Positions 10,281-20,700 of a stretch of DNA of 32,826 nucleotides are shown in pieces. Within the stretch, counting starts at the first letter, position 1. Each line of letters starts with the position of its first letter. The stretch spans positions 609,359-642,184 of the forward strand of contig MNCI01022206.1 of assembly GCA_015680685.1 (NCBI GenBank). Reading direction: 5' to 3'. A program made the position numbers and the translations under genes. The stretch comes from Gnetum montanum. Taxonomy: Eukaryota; Streptophyta; Gnetopsida; Gnetales; Gnetaceae. The notes under the pieces were generated by a model that saw only the letters and a list, made by a program, of their open reading frames with translations, was not told where the DNA came from and did not search any database.

Positions 10281-11215
10281 TCCAACTATGTGAGCATGAC
10301 TTCCAAGGTGTAATTTAATGCATTCATCATAATGTGGAATGGTCTAAACTAATTAGGTGCTCATAGGATTAGAGTTTCCATGAGGTTCTACTTGAGTTAC
10401 TAGAATGCATGCTTGCATTTCTTGGTCTAAAAAAATGGAGCATCCTTTTTTTTTCAACTTAACCAATGGTTTAGTGATCTTAGAAAAATTCTTGATGAAG
10501 TGTTGGTAATAGCTGATGTGGCCAACGAATGAGCTCACCTCTATGATAGTTTTAGGTTATCGAGTTATTCTTGGGATAACCCTTATTTTTTTAGGGTCTA
10601 CCTTAATCATTTTTTATGAAATTCTAGGCTCAAAACAATGCCTTCTTGGACCATCAAGTAGCTTTTCTACTTATTGAGCCTAAGGTTTATCTCCATGTTC
10701 CTTTTTAGAACTTACTCAAGATGGTCGCTCAAATGTAGCCTCATAGGTGGAGAATTCATCCATAAAGAACTCCATGTTATTATCAATCTGCTATTGGAAA
10801 ATTCTTAGGACAAGCTATTGGAATGTTGCAAGGGAATTTCATAGGCTTAATGACATCTTTCTGTATGTGGTTTTGGCTTGATCTTCTAGTGTTATTTGGA
10901 TTTGGTTATAGCCACTATAACCATCTAGAAAGTTGTATTAGTAATACTTAGAAATTTTGTCCAACACTTGGTCCAAAAATGGAAAAGGAAAATGGCCCTT
11001 GTAGGTTTTCATATTCTACAACTTGAAATTGATGTAGATCCTCCATTTCCCACCTTTCTTTTGCATGATCATGTGTAGGCTAATCCACTCACTATCTATG
11101 ATGGGATAGATGAACCCCACCTTGAGGAGTTGTTCAATCTTCTTTTTGAAAATCTGCTTGAGTTTGGGGTTCAACTACCACTATGATAGCCTCTTTAATT
11201 TAATGGAGGAATCTA
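10281..11215 (-). pseudogene. Reverse transcriptase, copy C
   Basis: Decayed Ty3/gypsy reverse transcriptase. Motifs in order: KVGFIYPIIDSEWIS (about 11120), KKGGKWRIYINFK (about 11060), FPFPFLDQVLDKISKYY, NFLDGYSGYNQIQITLEDQ (about 10915), a shortened region before ATFQ, and FMDEFSTYE (10752-10766), where the usual F-M-D-D has Glu for the second Asp. The thumb/connection segment follows, with FVGHISYYQHFIKNFSKI (about 10525), as in plant Ty3 elements. Part of the block just before ATFQ (the PWGTF and PFGLCNAP motifs) is deleted or scrambled. Stops and frameshifts are frequent. Confidence 0.8.
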
Positions 11216-11579
11216 TGTAGATGTGATGTTGGTTTATCCTTGGATCAATTTTAGTCAACTCATGATATGACCAAGAAAATGCTATTGGCCATTTTTTACC
11301 ACCTCCAATAGTTTCCTTTTTTACATAGGAGCAAGGTTGGCATTGATGATAATCAACTTCCCATTATTTATAAAAGAATATTCCATTCTAGTTAGTAGAG
11401 TTTTTAACTCAAGGGGTTCATGTTTGAAGCTCTTAGGGATTTTCTCCCCAAATAGTTTCTTTAGGTTTATTAGAGAGTTGGCAATGGAGTTACTCTAATT
11501 CATCCATGCCTTCAATAGAGGCACTTGTTAGTCTCTTGTTTATTCCATGCATAGTGATGAACTACTTTATGCTTCATCT

Positions 11580-12130
11580 ATGATCCATTGTGTGCCCTCC
11601 TATTTTTTGGCTACTACATACAGGCACATTTGAATTTTTGTGACATTTTCACACTGCCTACACTCTATGAGTGTGGTACTTTTTACTATTGATAATTTTT
11701 GCACATAGTGGCACCTCGTATCCTTGTACATAATGCATGGAACCTGCTTCCTCTCTATCTTTCCAAAGTTATTTTCCTTATAAATCTCCAAGTAGAGGTC
11801 TTTGATTCCCAACTGTGCATCAATTGTACCCAACCAAGCCCTTCCTATGATGATTGGAAAGTTTCCCTTGCAGTTATCTATGAAAATCATTAGGAAGTCA
11901 ATAGGATATGATCACCCATAGATAGTGGTAACAATATATTCTACCAATACCAAGGGGATAGTGACAAACTAATCTACTAACTTAAGATAAATTTTGCTCT
12001 TTTTGAGAGGAGGTAGGTTCTAAGCTTTGTACATTTCATGGAAGATCAAACTGACATAAGAAGGTAGGTCTAGAAGAGCCTTACAAGGCTTATTCCTAGT
12101 GATTTTCAAGTAAATTAGGGGACTCCCAGG
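11580..12130 (-). pseudogene. Retropepsin (aspartic protease), copy C
   Basis: This would process the Gag-Pol polyprotein. It starts around CKALLDLPSYVSLI (about 12095), where plant Ty3 proteases have the catalytic LLDLG; the glycine is lost here. It ends with NFPIIIGRAWLGTIDAQLGI (about 11850), the usual hydrophobic I-I-x-GR flap partner. Copies E (26329-26346, LLDLGS) and F (about 16110, FLDLGL) keep D-L-G, which supports the call. An open 96-codon stretch covers the C-terminal half (11600-11890). Confidence 0.75.
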
Positions 12131-12139
12131 ATTAGATAT

Positions 12140-14560
12140 CTTCTTGGGAAGATGGCTAGCCTTTATTCAATTAGCAGCTACGTGAGTCAGCATTACATTA
12201 TGTAGTTTTAGAGGCATTTGGTTTGAAGGGATCTCAAAGGAGGCTGTGGAGGAGGAAGGAGAAGTAGGATCAACAATTGTAGGTTTCTATGAGATATTAG
12301 TAGGACTATTGGTTAAAAAAAGGGTTATTTTTTAGGCTTAGTATTTGAACCACTCAGCTGTGGAGTTGGCTATAAGTTAATTATCCTTGTGGCATTTCTT
12401 CATTACAACTAGGATGGAATTTTGCCCTTCATGGATGGAGTGGGTGGCATCTAAGTTGAGGGTGGAGGTATAGGTGTAGAAGGATGAGTAGGGTAATAGG
12501 GAAATAGGGACTTTCCCTTGGAGATTATGCTCTATAATACTCAGGAGGATAGAAGTGGTGCTATAAAGAAGCATGACTTAAAGAGTCACATGGAGAAATG
12601 AGTTGCTAAACATAGTACTTGTATGGATGTAGTTGATACTAAGGGTACTACAGTCATGGTGGTGGAATCCATCATGACTATGGGTATTTCCACTACTGGT
12701 ACTACTCATGAGTTTGAGGTGGCACTCCACTTGGATAGTTGGCTTGTTGGTGGAATTGCCTATAGTTGCCTTAAGGATAAGATAACCTCTTGGGTGTTTG
12801 TCATTTTTTCCAATTTAGGATTTAAAATATACATCCTACATTCTTGCAAGTGTGACATGGCTAGGTAGCATCCCTTGGGATGTTCATATTGGCAAATGTC
12901 ACACGCACCATCATCATCTCTTTTAAAATCTACAACTTCTTCCACTATAGTAACTTTGCCCTTACCCTTTTGATGGGCATGTTTAGCTTCCTTCCTTCTC
13001 CTTTTATCATGATCACTACCTTTATCTTTGGTCTCCTTAACAATTCTATTGGTAGTTTAGAACTTTTTATCCAAAAAGTCCCACATTTTATCAACCTTGA
13101 TCGATATTTTAGAAATAGATTTCTATATCAGTAAAATTTTTCATTGCATCACTTGATCAAGTAGTGCCTCCTCCTCATTGTTAATAAATTAGACCTTCCT
13201 TTTTCAAATGGAAGGATCTTGGTTGTACTCTTCTATACTTTACCTTTTTCTTAGTGCTTATTCTTCTTTGGATACTTGCTTGATTAGGCTTTAGACCTAA
13301 TGGATCCTTAGTTCTAAAAGCATCCCTTGGGCATAGATCCCAAAAGTTCTCATCATTTTTTAGGAGCCTTGGCCTAGGCATCCATGCAATAGAGAGTAAT
13401 ATCTACCCATGGCTGCATCAAAGGATTCATGTGTTCCTTACTTCCAACCTTGGATTTTCCTTCTCAAGTTAGACTCTTGGGAGTAGATTTGATACTTTTC
13501 ATTGAAGAAATCAGGCATGATACTTCATCATCTAATTAATTCTAGTTCTAAGGACTAGTACCAGCTTTCAGCCTCCTTGATGAGTATCCTAGGAAACAAC
13601 TTCAATTTTTGTCATTTTTTCCACATGTTGTAAGGCACATGCATTGTGAAAGAATTGGAGATAGTTCTAGGGATCAAAACTGTATTCCCATTCAAACTTA
13701 GAAATATTGTTCATGTCAAACTATTTAATCCTAATATCCTTCATGTGCCTTGTTGGAATCCTTACAACCTCCACAATGTTGAGCATGTTGCAAGTAGAGG
13801 GTCATGATAGTCATTTCCCCTATGATGGCCATGATGCCTATGATGCCCCTTGCTATCCCTTCTTTCTCTATGATGGGCCTCACTTGTTTGCCCACACCCT
13901 TAGTCTCTACTATTCTAGTAGGATCTATGATTATCTCTATCCCACCATTCATCTCCATCATGATCTCCCCCTCTATAGCTTCAGTTGGAGTTAGAGAAGG
14001 AAGATGATGAGGATGATGAAAATGAAGATGGAGGACTAGCAATAGAATGGTACTTGCTACTTTCTCTTCTTTGCTCTTAATCATGATCACCATGGCCATC
14101 ATTATGATGGTGTTTGACATGGTTCCTACCTTGACTTCCTCCCTTTGAGGCCCATAGTCATGGGATATGTTCTCCCTAGAATTAGGATTATCTAGAATGA
14201 AGTATAGATTCTAATTAAGGACCTTTTTCTCAAAGAGATGAGAAGAGTTAGTGTTTTAAGAAGTCCCTAAAAACGGATCTTCCACTTCATTTTTTGTAGT
14301 AGGAATAAGGGGTTTGTGAACCATTTGGCCTTGGATGCCTCATAGCATGCTTCCATCTATCGATCTTTCTTTTATTGAGCCTCTATGGGATCATAATCTT
14401 AGTAGGAATGAGATTTCACCTTTTACTTAGTGTTAGTCTTGCAATACCCATTCTCATGAGATTGTGGAGTAGCATCATAGAAACTGAGTAATTGGATAGC
14501 AACATGATGTTGCCATTCATGTTCCTCCACTGCAATTGTTTAACCTAATGTAGGATGAAG
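12140..14560 (-). pseudogene. Gag, copy C
   Basis: Decayed gag on the minus strand. N-terminal part: YDPIEAQ-KKDR (about 14400; shared with copy A). A low-complexity Arg/Asp/Gly-rich stretch follows (about 14100-13800), then the capsid-like segment FDMNNISKFEWEYSFDP…YLQFFHNACALQ (about 13700), which aligns with E LDMNNMPIFEGGYNTDP. Near the end is a zinc-knuckle-like CDICQYEHPKGC (12868-12903) followed by MYILNPK. Downstream, to 12140, is a poorly conserved linker to protease. Many TAG stops and frameshifts are present. Short opposite-strand frames here are shadows. Confidence 0.75.
12868..12903 (-). other. Zinc-knuckle-like motif in gag C
   Basis: CDICQYEHPKGC reads C-x2-C-x3-H-x3-C, shorter than the standard retroviral-type C-x2-C-x4-H-x4-C. 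The same spacing is kept in copy E at 25509-25544, so it is a family feature and not local damage. Confidence 0.7.
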
Positions 14561-14832
14561 GTGAAATTTGGAATGTAATCATTTTTATGTGTATAGACCA
14601 CTATGCATTATTAGGGAATAAGTGGTTTCAAGCTTTCTTGCCTTTGCTTGTTGAAATCGCTCGTGAATTGTGGTGGAGAATGTTCCCTACAAGAAGAAGC
14701 CATATTAGTTCTTATAAAAATAGTATGCTTTTGTTGTTATTAGTTTGCTTAATGATTTCAACTTTAAGGTTCATTACAATGTCATTGGATGACTTCACTA
14801 ATTTCCTAGATAGCACACATAGCTAACTAAAG
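14561..14832 (-). other. Leader of copy C
   Basis: Region between the PBS and gag of copy C. It matches the expected position of the untranslated leader or gag N-terminus. The open frame visible on the plus strand (14587-14826) has no recognisable content. Confidence 0.4.
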
Positions 14833-14850
14833 TGCTTGACAATGGTGCTA
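14833..14850 (-). promoter_or_regulatory. Primer-binding site, copy C
   Basis: TAGCACCATTGTCAAGCA on the minus strand, the same site as in copy A with TGGCGCC decayed to TAGCACC by G-to-A changes. It lies one base from the LTR end. Confidence 0.75.
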
Positions 14851-14851
14851 A

Positions 14852-15709
14852 TGATGAGCACTGAGCAGTCCCTACACCCAACCATATGAATCACTAGTGT
14901 TCACTAAGTGATCCAATCTAATTCCATAGACTTTAGCTCTCTAAGTACACATGATCTAGGTAGTGAATCTCAATGACATGCTCATTGTCTTCTCAGTTCC
15001 ACTTGTGATGTTTAATGGTATGGTTATGTGTAACTGAGGCACATGATTTGTATAGCTTTTATGTTTTTATCTATTTTGTCTAAGTTCGAAAATAAAGTAA
15101 TTAAATGCTTAATTAATCTAGAAACTATTTAATGCCTTACTAATCCTAGCATAAGAATCTGTTCCCATCTGCCATACACATCCTAAACATGTTGCAATAG
15201 TAATGGGTTACCAAGCCCGAGAGCTACTAGGATTACTAAGTGTTAATGTATGCTTGAGATGGCCATACCTATATGTCTTAATTATCTGTAATTAATTAAT
15301 TAATTAATGAAATACATGAGAGTAAATTGAATAATGGTAAAGTGCATTAAAGTAAATATTAAGCTAAGTCCAAGTGCTGCAATGTTTATTAACAAAGCTT
15401 GTCTTTATTGTCATTCACACTGAAGTGTCCAAGTATATCAATGCTTGAATAAAGATCTATACACTTCTCAACTCTTACTATAGGCATTTAGAAAATATTC
15501 TAACTCTTAATTGAAAAAACTATAAAAGCTCCACTATGTTACTTAACAACAAATGCCTTAAATGTAGTAGGCACATGCATTTATATAGGCAAGACAAGAA
15601 ACTTCATTGATGCATATGCATTGACACATTAAGTCATGCATTGATAGGTATGCATGAACAAGGATGCATCGATGGGATCACATTGACGTAGCTAACTCAT
15701 GATTCATCA
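14852..15709 (-). mobile_element. 5' LTR of copy C (858 bp)
   Basis: This LTR runs from TGATGAATCATG (right edge, minus strand) to GCTCATCA next to the PBS. It aligns with LTR B over both ends and with LTRs A and D over the length. TATATAAAT at 15579-15587 and AATAAA at 15404-15409 (minus strand) are in the same relative places as in A and D. It contains an (AATT)n run at 15291-15308. Confidence 0.82.
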
Positions 15710-16090
15710 ATAGCCCTCCATGTCTCAACTAGTTGCAAGTTACTCTTTTTAGGCTTCTAATCTTCTATCACCAGTAGCACCACCAACGATGCAAGAAGAA
15801 TTACCAACATAACCATAATAGAAAAGTGCTACTAGGGCAACAAATACAAAAGAGAAAATTACAAGCAATAATGAACCAATGCAAGAAAACATCATTTCTT
15901 TAGGAAAAGTCCAAAGAAGATTCATGGAATAGGAATTTTGCATAACCTTGTCATTTCTACATCAAGTCCTCAAGCAAATATCATGCTTTAGATATCATAC
16001 TTACATAGACTATACTACATTAGATAAAAGTAAGGACACTTCCTAAGAAATGAATAGATCTAGGAAGCCCTTTAATCTATCTCTAGATAA
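15710..16090 (+). pseudogene. Gag C-terminus of copy F, right half
   Basis: This continues the gag broken at 3097. The first bases line up codon for codon with E around 25900-25920 (the CATCCTCAAGTAGCTTG region versus CATGTCTCAACTAGTTG). Further on, PPTMQEELP matches E PPPIM-GKLP, and LGKVQRRFME matches E ISPRKVSKIK. It then leads directly into protease at about 16095. Confidence 0.65.
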
Positions 16091-16094
16091 TAGG

Positions 16095-16454
16095 AAATAA
16101 GTCATGCAAGGCTTTTTTAGATTTAGGATTGAGGATAAATGTTAATTTTTAAGATATATATAAGACTTAGAATTTACCTCCATTAAAGAAATGCAATATC
16201 TGATTTGAGCTAGCTATTTTGCTTGAGTGGTTGGTCTTATCTTATAGACTTTTGTGTCATTCATGTGGGGAAGAATAAAGGAGAGTTTCTTATCATTATG
16301 GGAAGGACATGGCTTAGCACTATGGGTGCTAAGCTTGGAATTAGACTTATTCTTGGAAATATCTAAGGATGATAATACCAAAGTCATTCAACTACAAAGA
16401 GTTTCATGTATTGCATATGACGGTAACATGTGCAATTGTATGCAAAAAATATAG
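16095..16454 (+). pseudogene. Retropepsin, copy F
   Basis: Plus-strand protease remnant with SCKAFLDLGLRINV (about 16104-16145; D-L-G present), LPPLKKCNI, and further on GEFLIIMGRTWLSTMGAKLG (about 16273-16335) in a shifted frame. These align with E (CKALLDLGSRVNLI and EFPTIMGRALLSTIDTKLGM) and C. A frameshift lies between the two halves. Confidence 0.75.
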
Positions 16455-17040
16455 ACCTCAAGGAAAGATAACATTATAGCATGTAAAAGGTGCCTTAAAT
16501 ATATGTGTGTATAATAGTATCTATATGTAATAGCCACAAAGAAAGAAGACACTTAGTGGATGAATAATGAGTTAAAATTCAGATGAAATATATACATGGA
16601 ACTAGTTAGAAAGATCTCAAATGCCAATGTAGAAGAAACTAATAAGATAGAACAAATATAAAGATAAGTTTCCTATACTAAGTGCTAATAACAATATGAT
16701 ATTGAATGGGTAGAATTATAAATACTAGATAAATATAAATCAGAACCTCTAGAACTAAAATCCTTACTAGGTATGCTTGAATATGCTTTCTTAATAATGA
16801 AAAATTAATTATCATAAATGCCAATCTTAATAAAAAATAGAAATGAAGATTACTAGAAATTATAAAAAAATGATCAACTGAATTTGCATGGTCTAATAAT
16901 GAAATCACTAGAATAAATCCATAAAGATATTAACACTACATTTATATAAGCCTAACTGTCAAACCATGATATTAGCCTTAATGCAGATTGAACCCAAAAC
17001 ATAAAGAGCCTGTCAAACAAGAACTATAAAAACTACTGAA
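16455..17040 (+). other. PR-RT linker of copy F
   Basis: AT-rich, with no recognisable domain. By position it is the poorly conserved region between protease and reverse transcriptase. Confidence 0.4.
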
Positions 17041-17850
17041 GGTAAGATTCATCTTATCCAATTGCTAACAATGAATGAGTTAGTTCATTGATCATTATTC
17101 TAGAGAAAAATGGCAAGTGGAGAGTTTGTATAGATTTCAAGTTAACCATGGTAATATTCAAAGATCATTTCCCTATCATTTGTTGATTAAGTTCTTAACA
17201 CTATTACAAGAAACTAGTATTATAGATTTCTAAATGAATATAATCAAATTCATATCACACCAAAGGATCAGGAAAAAATAACAATCACTAGTCCATGGGG
17301 AATGTTCACATATAGTCAAGTCCATTTAGTTTGTGTAATGCTCCAGTGAAATTCTAGAGACTTATACTCAAAATCTTTGAAAAATGTACTAGTAACAAAG
17401 TTAATTTATTTATGGATGATTTCTCTACTTATGGACTTGACTTTGTGTAAGATTTAGTTCATTTATAGTAATTTTTAAGAAGATGTATTAAAAAAGTTTA
17501 AAGCTTAATTAGCAAAAGAGCCATTTAATGTTCCAAGATGGTATAGTTCTAGGATATAAAGTATCACATATGGGAATATATGTAGATCCTAATAAAATCA
17601 AAGTCATCCAAAATATTATCCAAAAATCACAAATAGTTAAGAATGTTAGATCATTTCTTGGTCACATCATGTATTACAAAAGATTTATTGAGAACTTTTC
17701 AAAGATAGCATAACTACTTGTGAAATTAATTAATAAAGATGCACCATTTTATTTGTTAGAAGAATGTGAAAAGGCATTTGAAAATCTAAAGTAGAAGCTA
17801 ATTGAGACACTAATCCTAAGAGATTTTAATTGGTCAAGACCTTTCCACAT
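17041..17850 (+). pseudogene. Reverse transcriptase, copy F
   Basis: Ty3/gypsy reverse transcriptase on the plus strand. Clear motifs: IIILEKNGKWRVCIDFK (17091-17141), FLNEYNQIHITPKDQEKITI (about 17225-17285), SPWGMFTYSQ, FMDDFSTYG with both catalytic Asp (17409-17435), then an open 61-codon stretch (17528-17713) with VLGYKVSHMGIYVDPNKI and VRSFLGHIMYYKRFIENFSK, and finally ECEKAFENLK. Compared with copy C the catalytic FMDD is intact, although stops and frameshifts elsewhere still kill it. The VLGYKVS type of motif fits non-chromovirus plant Ty3 elements. Confidence 0.85.
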
Positions 17851-17879
17851 CATGTAGATGCTTGACATTATGTACTAGG

Positions 17880-18345
17880 GGTAGTGTTGATTTAATTATA
17901 TGATCAAAAGAGAGCTTACTAGATACACTGCACTAGTTAAAGTATTAATGGAGCATAACTTAGCTATACCACTATAGAAAAGGAGCTTATAGCTATGGTA
18001 TATGTGTTTGAAAAGTTTAGACATTATGTGCTTTGGTATTTGATCTATGTTCATACTGACCCTAGTGTAATTAGATTCTTAATGAATAAATAGTGGTTAA
18101 TCCAAGAGTGGTTAGATGACTCATCATACTAAAGAATTTAACATCATAATGATTGATAAAAAAGGAACTAAAAATGTTGTAGCTAAATATTTTTGAATAC
18201 TAAGCATGAATTCTAAAGACAATGAAGAACCTTTATCATATCAATTTCATGATGAATCCTTATTTATGAAATTGGCAATGGTTATAAATTTAGTAACAAA
18301 GTCATTAATTAGTAACTACATGAATTATCTAACATCACAAGAACT
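17880..18345 (+). pseudogene. RNase H, copy F
   Basis: Continues from reverse transcriptase: LSYTTIEKELIAMVYVFEKF (about 17957-18020), HYVLWYLIYVHTDPSVIRFL, then a linker with SYQFHDESLFMKLAM (about 18237) and MNYLTSQELRKD (18319-18354). It matches copy C at 9827-10280. Integrase should follow, but the sequence changes to helicase-like coding at about 18370, so copy F is cut here. Confidence 0.78.
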
Positions 18346-18369
18346 TAGAAAGGATGTTGTGTATTGACA

Positions 18370-19150
18370 ATGAGGTGATGATCCATGATAACAAAGATTT
18401 AGATAAGTTTTGATGAATATACAAAAAGGAATGACTAAATGAAGATGATTATGAAATTTTGAGCTTGAGAATGGATCTTCCATCATAATTAGATAGATGA
18501 GATGGGTTTGAGGATTTTGTACATTTATTTGATACAAAAGATAAGGTGCATATGCATAATGAAAAGATATTACTAAGAATGTAAAAGCTAGTTGCACTAT
18601 GCATAGTAGATAAAAACTCAAATGATGTTAGTTTGAGGATGATGAAGAAAGAGAATTAGATCAAGTAGTGCTTATCTCTAAAACTACAAGGGTTATGCTT
18701 ATTGTTACTCTATGGCTAGAAGTAAGATTGGTTAATGGTGCATTGGGAGTCATTAAGAAAATAATTTACAGTTCCCATTGTAAACCTCCATAGCTACCAT
18801 CATATGTTATCATTGAGTTTGACTCTTACATTGGAATACCATATGATCACAAAAATCCTCAACAAGTACTCATTCCACCAATCATACGTGGAGTATCTTG
18901 TCAACTACCATAGAGATTAGAATAGGTTTTAACTATACATAATTCATAGGGAATGACCTTTGAGAAAGCATGTGTAGATGTTGGTAGTAAAGAAATAGTA
19001 GGTCTTATGTTTGTAGCACTATCTTGAATAAAGAGTATTGACATTTTAAAGATGTTCCCTCTAATTTCCAAAGAAAGATATATTAAGATATTAAAGGCTT
19101 CTCATCTTCAAAGTAGATTAGATGAAGAGTAGTGCATTAAATCTAATGAA
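18370..19150 (+). pseudogene. PIF1-like helicase C-terminal part (Helitron-type)
   Basis: A plus-strand remnant of a PIF1-family helicase, the kind encoded by plant Helitrons. An upstream frame shows EDDYEILSLRMDLPS and GFEDFVHLFDTKDKVHMHNE (about 18440-18565). After a frameshift near 18640 one frame runs to about 19148 with TRVMLIVTLWLEVRLVNGAL (about 18686), IIEFDSYIGIPYD, VLIPPIIRGVSCQLP, VLTIHNS-GMTFEKACVDVG and GLMFVALS-IKSIDILK (about 18950-19050). These are the late helicase motifs, including the VALSR signature, whose Arg is now a TGA. The N-terminal helicase and the Rep domain are absent. A captured host PIF1 fragment is the alternative; the position inside a transposon nest favours a Helitron. 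Confidence 0.78.
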
Positions 19151-19284
19151 GAATGATTTTGTATTTTTTTAATGATGCATTTATACTATTATGGATGTTT
19201 GAACATTTATCATTATGCATTTTTCTTCATAAAATAAAATAATACTTAGAAATGAAGTCTTACTTATTTGGATCAACTGTAGCC

Positions 19285-19595
19285 TTTTTGGGACATCTTT
19301 TGCTACAACTAGAAATGTTGGGAAGATGTCTCCTTTGAAGATAAGATGTTTCAACCAAACCTGAGACATCTTAGTAACTTATGAGACATCTCCCTCTAGT
19401 TTGGAACATCTCACCCAAAGCTGGGATGCCTCACTCAAGATGTCTATATTTTTTCTAAGACATATCCCTTGAACTTGGGATGTCTTCTATAAGCTCTTAA
19501 CTAGCAGCTAAGATGTCTTCATTCCTCCAAGAAATTTCTTCTAAGAGCTCAAATCTTAATCAAGATGACTTCATATCTTCTAAGATGTCTCTGTG
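19285..19595. repeat. GATGTC/GACATC word array
   Basis: About a dozen copies of AGATGTCT, GAGACATCT or one-base variants lie in 310 bp, for example at 19323, 19363, 19383, 19438, 19477, 19510 and 19582. Both orientations are mixed. Spacing is irregular, so it is not a simple satellite. No coding content is seen. Confidence 0.7.
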
Positions 19596-20609
19596 GAGGC
19601 CAAAACCTACAAAAATCATATGTAGTGAAGAGAATAAGGAAATTAATAGAGGTGTTCCTACACCAACTAATAACTAGTGAGGCATTAATATCAAAATGAT
19701 TCTGTCACCATAGATAACAAAATCTCATTCTCTATTTCATCTAATCAACTTTCTATCATACACAACAATTTACAAAGTAAAAAGAAAGAAATGAAGAATG
19801 AATAATGGATAAGAGAGAAAATGTAAGAGTGCAACATCACTAGATCCCGAACCAATCATTTAGTTAGCTCATGGAAGTGCATAAGTATATTCTACATTTC
19901 TTGATAGATCCACTATTATATCCCTTCACTACTACTCATTCATACAATCAAGATTAACCTTCAAGTTTTTCTTTTAGATAGTAGGTAATACCTACCACTT
20001 ACTAGTGTCATATAGCCTTGATTATTCCATGGTCTAATTAATGATGAAATTAAACCAAGGAAATATGCATAAAATCATCTAGATTCAAGATTTTAATTTA
20101 GTTTTCCTCCATCCATGAACATACGCACAACATGATCCCCAAATTTTGCTTTACTAGAAACCTCTCATTGATCCTTCTAGTTGCAGTAAATGATATCAAT
20201 CCTAGCAATGATTACAATGTCATGACCAATAAATTGGGATTTTCATGATGTGTATGATTATGGTTTGGTGAAGTGCTATGATTTTAACATTTAGAAATTG
20301 GATGGAAGTAACATTTGACATTACCAAAGTTTACTAAGAGAGAAACTTCTANTCATTTGACATTACCAAAGTTTACTAAGAGAGAAACTTCTAGGCCTTC
20401 ATGGCCATGGATAGGGATAAATAAGAGATTGTCTAATACTATTACATTTTGAGATTCAACTAATCTATGAAATATGTTAAACATGGGAAAGTGTTACATA
20501 CGTATTGATTCAATCACTTATTTTGGACTTAATTTAAACAATCATAAGGTTAGTCTAGGGTGGTAAGCATACCAATTTTTGTAGACTAATAAGCTTGAAG
20601 TTATATTAT
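19596..20609. other. Unassigned old sequence
   Basis: AT-rich, with no domain that I recognise on either strand. It contains the 40-bp duplication with an N (20312-20393). A short frame after it (FMAMDRDK) has no recognised relative. Confidence 0.3.
20312..20393. repeat. Exact 40-bp duplication around an N
   Basis: 20312-20351 and 20354-20393 are identical. The only bases between them are an N (20352) and a T. In sequence otherwise full of old mutations an exact repeat hugging the only N is best read as an unmerged contig overlap. Confidence 0.85.
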
Positions 20610-20700
20610 TCTTTCCATCAACTCCTTTTTTTATTATTGTTATTCTTATTATTTTTCTTTTACTTTTCTTTTCATTTTTTATTTATTTTACATCTTTCTT
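20610..20700. repeat. T-rich low-complexity tract
   Basis: Runs of TTTATTATTG, TTTTCTTTTAC and similar on the plus strand. It resembles the blocks at 27117-27375 and, inverted, 8360-8515. Confidence 0.6.

Larger units (their letters stand above)
3098..15709 (-). mobile_element. Copy C: 12.6-kb Ty3/gypsy element
   Basis: This is a nearly complete, decayed element on the minus strand. In its own direction it holds 5' LTR (15709-14852), PBS (14850-14833), gag, protease, reverse transcriptase, RNase H, integrase, a non-coding spacer, an extra 3' ORF, a polypurine tract (3648-3639) and 3' LTR (3638-3098). The order PR-RT-RH-INT marks Ty3/gypsy. The absence of a visible chromodomain and the extra 3' ORF point to the Athila/Tat side. 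It interrupts the gag of copy F. I see no convincing 5-bp target duplication (left flank ATTAA, right flank ATAGC), as expected after strong decay. Confidence 0.8.

Noticed and set aside
13707-14007. Plus-strand Met-rich and His/Tyr-rich frames
   Set aside because: Antisense of the low-complexity Arg/Asp/Gly-rich part of gag C; no independent support.
3093-15714. A 5-bp target duplication around copy C
   Set aside because: Left flank ATTAA and right flank ATAGC agree at only two of five bases. Decay may have erased it, but it cannot be claimed.
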